Assembly (NCBI RefSeq): GCF_031143425.1
Contig: NC_090447.1
Coordinates: 849,467,760 to 849,531,759 of the forward strand
DNA length: 64,000 bases
DNA from: Pleurodeles waltl
Lineage: Eukaryota > Chordata > Amphibia > Caudata > Salamandridae
Direction: 5' to 3'
The notes below the pieces were generated by a model that was not told the DNA's origin, searched no databases, and was given only the letters and a program-made list of their open reading frames with translations. The translations under genes were made by a program, and so were the position numbers. This document shows, piece by piece, positions 45,245 to 55,489 of the stretch. How positions within the stretch are numbered: position 1 is the stretch's first letter; each line of letters begins with the position of its first letter.

Positions 45245-46805
45245 TGTAGGAAGCTAGTTCTGTGTATACTATCTCAAAGTGAGAGATAGTGTGCACAGAG
45301 TCCAGGAGTTCCCCAAGAGGCTTTACAGAGGCAGTAATAGATAATACTAACTCTCTATTGGTGGTAGTGTGGTCGAGCAGTTAGGCTTATCAGAGGGTAG
45401 TATTAAACATTTGTTGTACACACACAGGCAATAAATGGGAACACACAATCAGTGACTCAACCCCGGGCCAATAGGTTTTTATATAGAAAAATATTCTTTT
45501 CTTTATTTATTTTATAACCACAAGATTCAAATTGCAGGTAAGTAAATTAAGTGTAAGATACTTTGCATAGGTAAAGATAGGACTCTGAATTAAAACAGTA
45601 ATGTACACAGTTTGGCATAAATGGCAATAAGCTAATTTAAAAGTGGAGACTGCAAAATTTAACAGTTTCTGGGGGACGTAAGTACAGGTTAGTTTTTGTG
45701 GTAAGTAAAGCACTTACAAGTTCAGTCTCTGGGGCATAGGCAGCCCACCGTCAGGGGTTCAAGTCAACCCCAAGCACCCAGCACCAGCAACACAGGGCCG
45801 GTCAGGTGCAGAGGTCGGGGAACAGACCAGTGGGGTTTTGTAGAGGGGTTTTGGGAGGGTCCCAAGCAGGCACACAAAATACACCCTCAGCGGCACAGGG
45901 GCGGCCGGGTGCAGTGGGCAAACAAGGCGTCGGGTTTGGGAGAGAAATCAATGGAGGGACTCAGGAGTCACTCAGACATTGCAGGCAGGGCACAGGGGGG
46001 CTTCTTGGGCCAGCCACCGACTGTGTAAGGAGGAGGACCGCCTGCTGGTCACTGCCGCACCAATGGTTGGTTCTTCACGGGCCTGGGGGCTGCAGGTGCA
46101 GTACTTCTTCCAGGCATCGGGTTTCTATTCACGGGGCAGTCGCGGTCAGGTGGGTCCTCTGGATTCCCTCTGCAGGTGTCGTCGTGGGGGTGCAGAGAGG
46201 TTGGCTCAGGGTGGACACGTCGTCGGAGTCGCCTGGGAGTCCTCTTTGCGGCGTTGGTTTCTCTGGACACCGGCCAGGGGTGTCGGGTGCAGAGTGGTGG
46301 GGACTCACGCTTCTGGAGTGAGGTGAGAGTCCCTTTAAAGATGGTTTCTTCTTGTTGCTTTAGACAAGGCCGCTGTCCCCTGGGGTTTCTTGGTCCTTTG
46401 GAGGTGCAGGGCAGTCCACTGAGTCAGCAGGGGTCACTGGGCCCTTACGATGCGTCGCTGTTGCAGGTTCTTTGAAACAGGAGACAGGCTGGTAGGGCTG
46501 GGGCCAAAGCAGTTGTCGTCTCCTTCTTTTCTGAGGGGTTTTCAGGTCAGCAGTCCTTCTTCTTGTTAGGTCGTCAGGAATCTGATTTTCTGGGTTCAGG
46601 GTTGCCACTAAATACTAGATTTAGGGGTGTGTTTAGGGCTGGAGGGCAGTATTCAATGGCTACTGTCCCTGAGGACAGTAGCCATTGGACCCTCCTTGTG
46701 CCTCCTCCCTTTGGGGGCAGGGGGCACATCCCTCCTATTGGGCTAAATCCTTCAAAGCAAAATGGAGGATTTTCTAAGTAGGGGGTCACATCAGCTCGGG
46801 TCACC
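45245..46805. repeat. Unclassified dispersed repeat starting TGTAGGAAGC
   Basis: The start TGTAGGAAGCTAGTTCTG is followed by an inverted pair ACTATCTCAAAGTGAGAGATAGT (45270-45291) and by GCAGTTAGGC preceded by GTGTGGTCGA, a tRNA A-box-like stretch at 45366-45386. The rest is G-rich, with CAGGGGTTCAAGTCAACCCC near 45754, and a hairpin GGCTACTGTCC...GGACAGTAGCC at 46658-46686. I recall this as a common salamander repeat, possibly LTR-derived, but I see no matching second LTR. It meets Harbinger copy 2 near 46806. Confidence 0.45.
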
Positions 46806-47215
46806 TTAGTCTTTTCAGTGGGTGGTTTGCCCACTGCCTTATCCTGGGGAGTGCAAAGCCACAGTCTCACAAGTCTGTTCAGTGGGTGGTTTGCCCACTA
46901 CTTTATCCTGGGGAGTGCAAAGCCACAGTCTCTCAAGTGGATAACAGTCTCCACTGGTTCTGGAGGGGGCTTTGTGCCCAGAGTGCTTCATCCTGCCAAG
47001 GACTGAGGTAGTGGATGTCTTTCTCCACTGGTTCTGGAGGGGGCTTTGTGCCCAGAGTGCTTCATCCTGCCAAGGACTGAGGTAGTGGATGTCTTTCTCC
47101 ACTGGTTCTGGAGGGGGCTTTGTGGCCAGAGTGCTTCATCCTGCCAAGGACAGAGGTAGTGGATGTCTTTCTCCACTGGTTCTGGAGGGGGCTTTGTGCC
47201 CACAGTGCTATAACC
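46806..47215. repeat. Two tandem arrays (about 65 bp x2, 73-75 bp x4)
   Basis: The first array repeats CAGTGGGTGGTTTGCCCACT with CCTGGGGAGTGCAAAGCCAC and is the reverse complement of the 64-bp array of copy 1. The second repeats CTCCACTGGTTCTGGAGGGG with GAGTGCTTCATCCTGCCAAG at 46949, 47024, 47097 and 47171; this array is absent from copy 1. Confidence 0.87.
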
Positions 47216-47254
47216 TGCTTGTGGCGGACTCAGTAATGTCGGAGCTTTCTGCGC

Positions 47255-49670
47255 TCATTGGGCTGCGGTGCTGGTGGCGGCGGTGTCTTTGGCAGCGGTG
47301 CTGGTGGTGGCAGTGTCCTTGGCAGCGGTGCTGGTGGCGGCGGTGTCCTTGGCAGCGGTGCTGGTGGCGGTCTTGTCCGCCGTGCAGGTTTGCGGCGACT
47401 TGCCTTTCTTTCTGTGCCCCTTCCCCACCTTGGAAGGTGGCGCAGCTGTCTTCCCACTCCCAACTGTACTCCTGGTAGAGCCTTTGGTGCCAGATGTGTT
47501 GCCTTTCTCCCGCCGGGCAGTGGCCAACTTTTTATGCTTCTGAGGTGGGAGACTGTCCATGGTCTGGCTCCTTGGCACACTGGCTTCCCTGCAGCTTGGC
47601 GCACTCCCGAAGCCGGTTACTGCTGGCACGACTGTTCCCGGTGATGTGGTGGCTGAGGTGCTGGGTTGGGACCTGGAAAGGCGGGCCCCAGGGGACTGAA
47701 GGGGTGGGGGGAGGTGAGGGGAAGAGGTCAAGGTTGGACAGGAAACGTTTTTTGACACACTGGGACGGGTAGATGGAGTTGGTTTGGGAGTGGCGGAAGA
47801 GGGAGTGTACGTTTGCTGACTTTGGGTGAAGGTGCATGGGCTGAGGCTGTCGTGAGGTGGATGGCTGTTGGGTGGGTGTGTGCCTGCGTTTGTGTACCTT
47901 GGGAGGTGGGCTCACAGACACACTGGGAGAGGACACAGGGGATGTGTGAATGGTAGTAGGGGTGGTGAGTGCACGTGAGCGGGGTGTGGTGATGGGTGTG
48001 CTCATGATGGACATGGCTGAAGATGTAGTGCATGCAGGTGTGAGTGGAGATGAGACAGGGAGGGAGGAGGGAGACGAGGAGGAGGGGGACACAGTGTATG
48101 TTGGTATGTGTGCATGGGTTTGATGCTTGTGTGAGTGCCTGTGGGATGTGTGATGCTTATGTTTGCCAGAGCTTTCCTTGTGTGTTGAGGTGCGTGCATG
48201 CTGGTCTGATGGTGTGCTTGGGATAGGCTGAGGTACGGGGGCTGGGTGGAGGAAGTTGGAGGGGGGAGGCTGGACACAGGGACAATGGCTGCCATCAGTG
48301 CTGAGGCCAGAGTCTGAAAAGCTCGCTGTTGGGCTGCCTGACCAGAATGAATGCCCTCCAGGTATGCATTGGTCTGTTGCAACTGCCTCTCTACACCCTG
48401 GATGGCATTTAAAATGGTAGACTGCCCAACAGTGAGGGATCTGAGGAGGTCAATGGCCTCCTCACTGAGGGCAGCAGGGCTGACAGGGGCAGGGGCTGAG
48501 GTGCCTGGGGCGAAGGAGATGCCCACCCTCCTGGGTGAGCCGCCACGGGGCACACGCTGAGGGGCTGCTGGGAGGGCGGTGCTGGTAGGGGGGGTGGCGG
48601 CTGTACCTGTAGATGCGGGTGGCAAAGAGGGGCCCGCCACCGCAAGGAAGCTCCCATCAGAGGAGGAGTCCATGTCGCTGGTCTCTGCTCCCGTCCCCGC
48701 CGTGGAGCTCCCCTCGCCCTCCGTCCCACTGGTGGCTTCAGACTCCGTTGTGTCGCCCTCCAGGGCCATGTGGGATCCAGCTCCCTCCTGCTCCAGTGGC
48801 ATAGCTCCTCTGCCTGATGATGCTAATGCACACAAGAACAGGGAGACCACAAAAAGGGGGGGAAGACAGAAGAAAGACATGTTGAGTGCATGCAATACCG
48901 TTACCGTTGGCGGACACTACAGACACAGAAGCCCCCTGCACTACGCCGTGCACTTTGAGTACCCTAATTAATCACAGGGACATGGGTTGCAAGGCCTGTG
49001 CCCGATTGCTGCACACATGGAAGTCACAGGAGGTTGACTAGGTGTAGTTGCCTCTGAACAAAGGTGGGGGGGGTGCCACATGGCCTGCCTTATGAATGGA
49101 CCTTGCCTACTAAACACGCCCTGGCCTAGGGGAACCCACAGCCCACCTCCCCCACCCAGACACCTCCAATGCGCGCTGAATCAGCTAAATGAGAGTGTAC
49201 TCCCCCCCCCTTTGTGGCTGCTGTGATGCCCTCAAGCGCCCATCCAACTCCGGATATGCCACAACCAGGATCCAGAACATCAGGGGTCATGGTGCGATGG
49301 GCACCCCTCCCACATTGGGAGGCCATCCCCAGCTGGGCTTCCGCCGTCTCCTTGCTCCAGTGGCGAATGTCCTCCCATCTTTTCCGGCAGTGGGTGCTCC
49401 ATCTGTGGTGGACGCCCAGGGTCCGGACTTCCTTGGCGATGACACGCCAAATATCCTTCTTCTGGTGGGCGCTGACCTACAGGAATAGTACAGGGAAAAA
49501 GGAGAAGATATAACCGTCCACACCGTCACAGTCATTTATCGCATCCCTACCCTGTTTCTCTGGAGGACCGTAGAGTAGCGTGTACTGGGGGAGGACCCGA
49601 TCCACTAGTTTCTCCAACTCCTCTGTGATGAAGGCAGGGGCCCTTTCCCCAGACACATGAGCCGTTGTCT
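47255..49670 (-). pseudogene. Myb/SANT-like accessory gene (Myb-A), copy 2, broken
   Basis: Homologue of 2611-5548. Exon 1 (about 49670-49560) encodes VSGERAPAFITEELEKLVDR, but the ATG of copy 1 is ACG here. Exon 2 (about 49481-49200) encodes the SANT block DIWRVIAKEVRTLG and CRKRWEDIRHWS, then shifts frame after HRTMTP. Exon 3 starts at 48822 after a TTAG acceptor and encodes SEEAIDLLRSLTVGQSTI and NAIQGVERQLQQ, then a Pro/Ser/Thr-rich linker with a frameshift near 48080 and another near the C-rich tract at 47690-47720. The tail has PPSKVGKGHRKKGKS and a 10-residue repeat. A damaged start and several shifts make it a pseudogene. Confidence 0.78.
47262..47372 (-). repeat. In-frame 30-bp minisatellite in Myb-A tail, copy 2
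   Basis: About four 30-bp units (GTGCTGGTGGCGGCGGTGTC plus CTTGGCAGCG on the plus strand) encode the decapeptide TAAKDTAATS on the minus strand. It occupies the same protein region as the 54/60-bp array in copy 1, but the unit is unrelated. Confidence 0.82.
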
Positions 49671-49689
49671 CTTCCAGGCTGAGGTCACA

Positions 49690-50069
49690 GCAGCACTTGC
49701 AGTGTAGGTCCCTTCCTGTCTAAGATCAGGTATTAAGTGAGTGAACAGACAGAAAATGGTGGTCACGTCCGTGGCGGTGCGTACCGTCACCGCCGGCGTA
49801 CATCGTCATTGGCTCCTGGGACCCATCGGGTCAATATGTTAACCAATGCAGGTTTGCGCCGCGGTATTGGACCGCCTACCGCGACAGTGAACAACGCCAC
49901 CGCAGCTACCTCATATTCTCTTGTCCCACATTACCGGTCAGGCAGCCGCCATTTCAGGGGGCCACATGGCATTAATTTTAAATGCGTCACACATATCTAG
50001 GCCTTGCATACACACTAAGACAGGCACATAGCGGATTTAAAAATTTGTGGAATAAAGTTGTGTTTTTAT
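49690..50069. promoter_or_regulatory. Divergent spacer between Myb-A and HARBI1, copy 2
   Basis: Counterpart of 2113-2610. It retains GTGGCGGTGCGTACCGTCAC, the CCAAT-type ATTGGCTCCTGGGACCCAT, AACCAATGC, GCGCCGCGGT and CAGGCAGCCGCCATTTCAG. Conservation across two diverged copies suggests a working bidirectional promoter before decay. This is inferred, with no expression evidence. Confidence 0.5.
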
Positions 50070-51243
50070 ACCTCAGTGTTGGCTGACTCTCTGCTCGTTG
50101 TTCTCCTTCATAGAGCACGTCCGCTGGGGCAGGTGAGGAGATGGCGGCATCCTCCGGTGTACAGACCACTGGTGGACCTGTCGACAATGGAAGAGCGACA
50201 TGTAATTGTCACTTACAGACTGGACCGTGCCACAATCCAGGAACTGTGTGCCCAGTTGGAGCCGGACCTGATGTCAGCTATCCGCCATCCCACAGGAATC
50301 CCCCCTCTAGTGCAGGTCCTGTCAGTACTCCATTTCCTGGCAAGTGGGTCTTTTCAGACGACAGTTGCCATAGCATCAGCGATGTCCCAACCTATGTTCT
50401 TCAACGTGTTGTCCAGAGTGTTGTCTGCCCTGCTGAAACACATGTGCAGCTACATTGTTTTCCCTCAGGTGGAGGATTTGCCTACAGTGAAAGGTGACTT
50501 CCATGCCCTGGGACATATCTCCAACATCATTGGTGCCATTGATGGGACACATGTGGCATTGGTCCCCCCCGCAGGAGTGAACAGGTGTACAGAAACCGGA
50601 AGAGTTACCATTCGATGAATGTGCAGATGGTGTGTTTGGCCGACCAGTACATCTCCCATGTGAATGCCAAGTTTCCTGGCTCAGTGCATGGCGCTTACAT
50701 TCTGAGGAATAGCAGCATCCCTCATGTGATGGGGCAACTCTAGAGGCACCGTGTGTGGCTATTAGGTGAGGACATGGACCCTATACATTGTGACTAGGTG
50801 TCTGGGTCTATATCCCTAAGAGTTGGTGTGTGTCTAACAGATTTCCCTCGACATTTGCAGGTGACTCTGGTTACCCCAACCTGTCATGGCTACTGACCCC
50901 AGTGAGGAATCCCAGGACAAGGGCAGAAGAACGCTACAATAAGGCCCATTGGCGAACTAGGAGGGTTATAGAGAGGACCTTTGGCCTCCTGAAGGCCAGG
51001 TTCAGGTGCCTCCATCTGACAGGTGGTTTCCTTTTCTACTCACCAAAGAGTGTATGCCAGATCATCGTGTCCTGCTGTTTGGTTCACAACATGGATTTGT
51101 CACGACAGGTGCCTTTTCTGCAGGAGGGTGGTCCAGATGGAGGTCTTGTGGCAGCTGTGGTGCCTGTGGACAGTGAAGACGAAGAAGCAGAAGAAGAGGA
51201 TATCGACAACAGAAACACGGTGATTCATCAATACTTCCAGTGA
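50070..51243 (+). pseudogene. HARBI1-like nuclease, copy 2, broken, with 95-bp intron
   Basis: Homologue of 1114-2103. The N-terminus here is intact and longer: VRRWRHPPVYRPLVDLSTME leads into EERHVIVTYRLDRATIQEL. GAIDGTHVALVPP keeps the first Asp; then a one-base shift in a C-run at 50566-50571 ends the frame early (at 50618). In the next frame the second motif reads FPGSVHGAYIL, so the catalytic Asp is Gly, and a TAG replaces a Gln after GQL near 50743. After WLLG the coding homology is interrupted by 50766-50860 (GTGAGG...TTTGCAG), a proper 95-bp intron, then DSGYPNLSW continues to the Glu motif RRVIERTFGLLKARF and ends QYFQ at 51243. It cannot be active. Confidence 0.85.
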
Positions 51244-51722
51244 GACACAGGTAAGAAGACATCACTGCCTGCTACATCTGATACCCTTGTTCTACCTCTC
51301 ATCAGTCTGTCACTTTCACCCAGTGTATGGATCCTGAGTTGTCACTTTCCCTTTCAATTTCACAGATGTGGGTCCCACTGTGTGACATCTGCTTTGTTTC
51401 CTCCTGGACTAGAGCTGTGTGACATAGGTATGTTGACAATACAATGGATATAGCAGTTTTCCACAGTTACTGCAAATACACATTTTCGAAAGCACAGACT
51501 GACTCCAGATAGTTTTGTGATTTAAGGGTGTTTATTTAAGTGCTAAATAGTGGAGGGGGTTGTACAATGGTCAGGGGTGATGGTGGAGGAATGTCCGTGG
51601 CAGAGTCCAGTCTATTAGTCTCACAGGTGCATTGTCCAAAGGGGCATAGGAAGTGGAGCTGGGGCAAATTAAGGATGGACAGGGTGACAAAGTGGGACAG
51701 AAGGATGAGAATCAGGGTGGTC
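51244..51722. other. HARBI1 3' flank, possible 3'-UTR intron
   Basis: Seven bases after the HARBI1 stop is a donor-like GTAAGA (51251), and an acceptor-like TTTCAATTTCACAG ends near 51365. The same layout (donor CAGGTGAGAAC and acceptor TTTCACAG) is visible on the minus strand of copy 1 at 1100-985. A convergent Myb-B gene ends at 51723. No other gene is seen. Confidence 0.45.
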
Positions 51723-53191
51723 TCATTTTTTGGCAGGGGTCTTGGCATTGTTCTCTGTCTTTGTCCTGGATCTCAGGGACCGCTTGCGGGGTGGTTCTCC
51801 ATCTGCAGGGGGTGGGGTGCTGGTGTCGTGGTCCTGTGGCGGTGCCTCCTGTCCACTAGCACCGGCGGAGGTGGTGACCAGTTCATCGTCCAGGATAGTG
51901 TCAGGGGCCCCTTGTTGTGCCACAGTGTTCCTCCTGGTGTTGACGAGTTCCTTCAGCACCCCTACAATGGTGCCCAGGGTGGTATTGATGGATTTGAGTT
52001 TCTCCCTGAACCCCAAATATTGTTCCTCCTGCAGCCGCTGGGTCTCCTGAAACTTGGCTATCGTCTCCTGGGAATGATGGTAGACTCCCATGATGTTGGA
52101 GAGGGCCTCGTGGAGAGTGGGTTCCCTGGGCCTGTCCTCCCCCTGTCGCACAGCAGCCCTCCCAGTTCCCCTGTGTTCCTGTGCCTCTGTCCCCTGAACC
52201 GTGTGCCCACTGCCACTGCCCCCAGATCCCTGGTGTTGTTGGGGTGGTGGGTTAGCCTGGGTTCCCTGTAGTGGTGGACACACTGCTGCTTGACGTGTCC
52301 TGGGGACAGAGGTATGGGCCCGCTCGGTGGGTGCTGTGCTGGTGTTTCCAGAGGGGGAAGGCTCTGTTGTGGCTTGTGCCAGTGTGAGGGGAACTGACTG
52401 TCCCGAGGTCCCAGATGGGCCGAGCTGGTCATCTAGATCCAGTTGGACAGTGCTGCTGTCATCACTTTGGGCCTCTTCTGTGGGTGGAGTGGACATGTCT
52501 GGAACCTCCTGTCCGGTGACGTTGGGTAGGGGTCCTGCAGGGGTGTAAAGGCATGATTATTGCATCTGTGTGTGCCATGGTGTGCAACGGGTGGGTGACC
52601 CTGTACCCCAGTGCTAGCATTCTTGTGTTGGACCTTGTGTGTTAAATGTTTAGGGGTGTGTGTGGGTATGTGCAGTGGCCATGCATTTGTGATGGGTGTC
52701 CATGCTTTGTTGTTGCATGCAGGGCTTGGTGTTGGGATGTGTGGTTTGTGATAGTGGGACATGTGTGAGGAGTTGGAGTGATGGGGGTGAGGGCGAGGGT
52801 GGGGGTATGTGATAGCATGCAGGTAGGGTGGGGGATGAAGTATTTAAAGATTTGCCTTACCAGAGTCCATTCCTCCAGCTACTCCTGTGAGACCCTCAGG
52901 ATGCATTATCGCCAAGACTTGCTCCCCCCATGTTGTTAGTTGTGGGGGAGGAGGTGTGGGTCCACCGCCAGTCCTCTGAACTGCAATCTGGTGTCTTGAG
53001 ACCACGGAACGTACCTTCCCCTGTAGGTCGTTCCACCTCTTCCTGATGTCATCCCTAGTTCTTGGGTGCTGTCCCACTGCGTTGACCCTGTCCACGATTC
53101 TGAGCCATAGCTCCATCTTCCTAGCTATGGTGGTGTGCTGCACCTGTGATCCGAATAGCTGTGGCTCTACCCGGATGATTTCCTCCTCCAT
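51723..53191 (-). CDS. Second Myb/SANT-like gene (Myb-B) of Harbinger, two exons
   Basis: Predicted nuclear DNA-binding accessory protein. Exon 1 runs from 53191 down to 52861 (donor CTG|GTAAGG); exon 2 runs from 52534 to 51723 (acceptor CCCCTGCAG). The joint is in phase (Gly) and both exons are open, so this is the least damaged accessory gene in the window. The Myb/SANT-like domain starts upstream of the ATG at 53191, with FSEEELSVMEEEIIRVEPQL, then KMELWLRIVDRVNAVGQHPR and RKRWNDLQGKVRSVVSRH; the real start is probably further upstream, or this copy has lost it. Exon 2 is Ser/Thr/Pro/Gln-rich, with a helical block FREKLKSINTTLGTIVGVLK (possible coiled coil) and a basic tail (PPRKRSLRSRTK, then KTPAKK) that could be a nuclear signal. 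It points toward HARBI1 (tail to tail). Confidence 0.7.
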
Positions 53192-53834
53192 GACACTGAG
53201 CTCCTCCTCAGAAAACCTGGGGTGTCTTTGCGGTGCCTTGGGGTGGTGTGGGTGATGTGTGGGGTGGTGTGTGTTGTTATGTGTGGGGTGATGTGTAGGG
53301 GTGTGTGGTGTTTTGTGCGTGGATGTTGTGTGAGTGATGGTGTTGAGTGCCTGTGGATGCTAGTTTGTAGATGGTGGTGTCTCTCTGGCCTTCAGTCGCA
53401 ATTGTGGTCGTATAGGTCTGTGGGTGATGTGCGTTTGTGTTTTATATTGTATTGGATGTGTGGGAGTGGTGTGTGTATGTGTATCAGGTGTGTGTATTTC
53501 GAATTGTCCAATGTGGTTGTGTTTTGTAAGTGTGTGTGTATTTTGAGCGCAGCGGTGTGTACCGCCAATGGTATACCGTGGTTGAAAGACCACCGCATGG
53601 ATTCGTGGGTCGTGATAGTGTGGGCGTATTCCTGTTGGCGTGACGGTGGAGGTTTTGTTTTTGCCAGTTTATCACTGACCTTTGGTGTGGCGGACTTGTG
53701 TGGGTGTCTGGATTTTGGCGGATTCCGGGCTGTGGGTCGTAATAGCTGTGGTGGAATTCCACGGCCACGGCGGTGTGTTGGCCGACTTCTGCACGGCGGT
53801 AAGCGGCATTTACCGCCAATGTTGTAATGACCCC
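53192..53834. other. Right arm of Harbinger copy 2 with TIR
   Basis: A G/T-rich stretch (GTGTGGGTGATGTGTGGGG-type words, 53245-53540) is followed by a zone rich in GGCGG, CCGCC and GGCGGTAAGCGGCATTTACC words and the terminal GTTGTAATGACCCC. The 53260-53340 part may hold the Myb-B promoter. No other gene is seen. Confidence 0.55.
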
Positions 53835-55480
53835 CAATGTCTGTTAAACCTCATTCACCATAATAGAGAGTCCAGTAAGAAATAATGTAGTTCAGACCCC
53901 AGTGGGTGTTGGTTTAATAAATTCTTGTCTGTGGAGAAATAAATCAATAATGCGGTCCTATTCACTAATTTATTTTATTTTATTTAGAGTTTTAGGGTAT
54001 TTGTAAAACACGAACCTGCTTCTCGGGTATCAAAGCCTTGTATACAGCAAGGGGGAATACAGTACAGTGGGTACGCATGGTACGTTTAATAACATAGGCA
54101 TGGGTCCCATAATTACATTACAGCTACTGGATTTCAGATTCAAGTATTCGGCATTATACAATTGTAAAGGGTCACAATGGTTACATGCGTTTTCTGTGCT
54201 TGCAGGATTTACAGTTCAATTATTCAGTCACCATATTTGAGGAGTGGCAGAACTGGCAAGAACTGGAATGTTTTCAAATTCTTCCTGAAATGGCAAACGG
54301 CTGAGGGCAATTGTAGGTTTATGTGACATCTTTTTCAAGAGGTTAGGCGCATAGCACTAAATTGCCTGTTCTCAAGTCCTTTCTATGCTCTTTGACTTAA
54401 AAAAGCAAACTATGGATAAGTTAGGCGAGGAATTGCTGACGCTTTCCTACCAACCAGTCCATGGTGTTTCATGCCTTTTCAGGGTATAGTGCTGAGATGC
54501 GATTCTAGTAGTTTGGATGCAATCCGATGGTAAACCGTGCATCAGCAAGGATCAGAGTTTGTGCCGTGCCACCATGTTTGCTTTTACAAGGATGCACACA
54601 CACTAATGTTGTGAACCAGATCAAGGATGAAAATGGAGGACGATACGTAACATGAAAAGGTTTGCTTAATGTTTGTATTGTCTGATTCTTCACTCAGATG
54701 CCCTCAACGTCCTTTGGAAGGTAAACGGATTTGGGTAACCAATTTCAGTTTACTAGACGTTCCAGCAGTGCATCTATGCACACGTGCAATAGATAGTCAA
54801 ATGGGGGCATGTAGATGAAGATATCTTGAGGAAGAGGTATTTGAAAGTCAGTACACAAGGTTCATATGGAATACACATCCTAGTCTTATCTACATAGAGC
54901 GTACATCGCAATATATTCAGTACATGGGAGTGGTTCACTTAGAGATCAGAGCAAATGGCTATTGATGCATGGTATTATTAGTCTGTGCTCATTGACTTTG
55001 AACTTAGTGATGGGTGGGCTGGGTAAGCAATAGAAGAATGGAGGTTCAATGCCCATCTCAATACGGAACTGAAACAACGTGTAAAGAACATTTCAATGTG
55101 TGCAGCAGTAAGAAAGTGTCACAAGGCGGAGCGTTGGACACTTATAAAATATTAGTAAGCAGTAAATGTGTTGCATTTCAAGCTGACCAAATATGTAACT
55201 AGAGACTTACCCAAGTACAAATAGACATGTGATTAAGATAAGCTGTTTTGCAGAACAGACAATCTATTTCACTGAGGTCGCTCAAGGAAGTCGGAATTTC
55301 AATAGCACAGATCACGATCACTTCAGTGTCTATCAACGCACTGCATTAAGTTAGCACAACACAGCTAATATAAATGACAAGTCTTTGAAAGCTCCATGAT
55401 CTTGTCTTTCAACAAAAGGACATTTTTCCTAATTCCTGCATTAATGCATTCAGTTATTATATTAATCGATCATGAATTTG
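53835..55480. other. Non-coding stretch beside Harbinger copy 2
   Basis: No gene is supported. TTTATTTTATTTTATTTAGAG at 53970-53990 may be the inverted A-rich 3' tail of a minus-strand retroelement, but no coding part follows. Confidence 0.35.
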
Positions 55481-55489
55481 TCCATAAAG

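Larger units (their letters stand above)
46806..53834 (+). mobile_element. Harbinger-type DNA transposon, copy 2, three genes
   Basis: In plus orientation the order is tandem repeats, Myb-A pseudogene (minus), divergent spacer, HARBI1 pseudogene (plus), Myb-B gene (minus), and a GC-rich arm ending GTTGTAATGACCCC at 53821-53834, identical to the end of copy 1. The left terminus is not seen, because the element runs into another repeat near 46806. It is homologous to copy 1 across Myb-A, spacer and HARBI1, and supplies the Myb-B side that copy 1 lacks in this window. Confidence 0.82.

Noticed and set aside
45806..46326. 171-codon Gly/Arg-rich plus-strand frame
   Set aside because: G-rich repeat sequence gives open frames on both strands; no conserved motif.
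53222..53827. 201-codon plus-strand Cys/Val/Trp-rich frame
   Set aside because: It reads the G/T-rich arm and terminal repeat of the Harbinger element; composition artefact.
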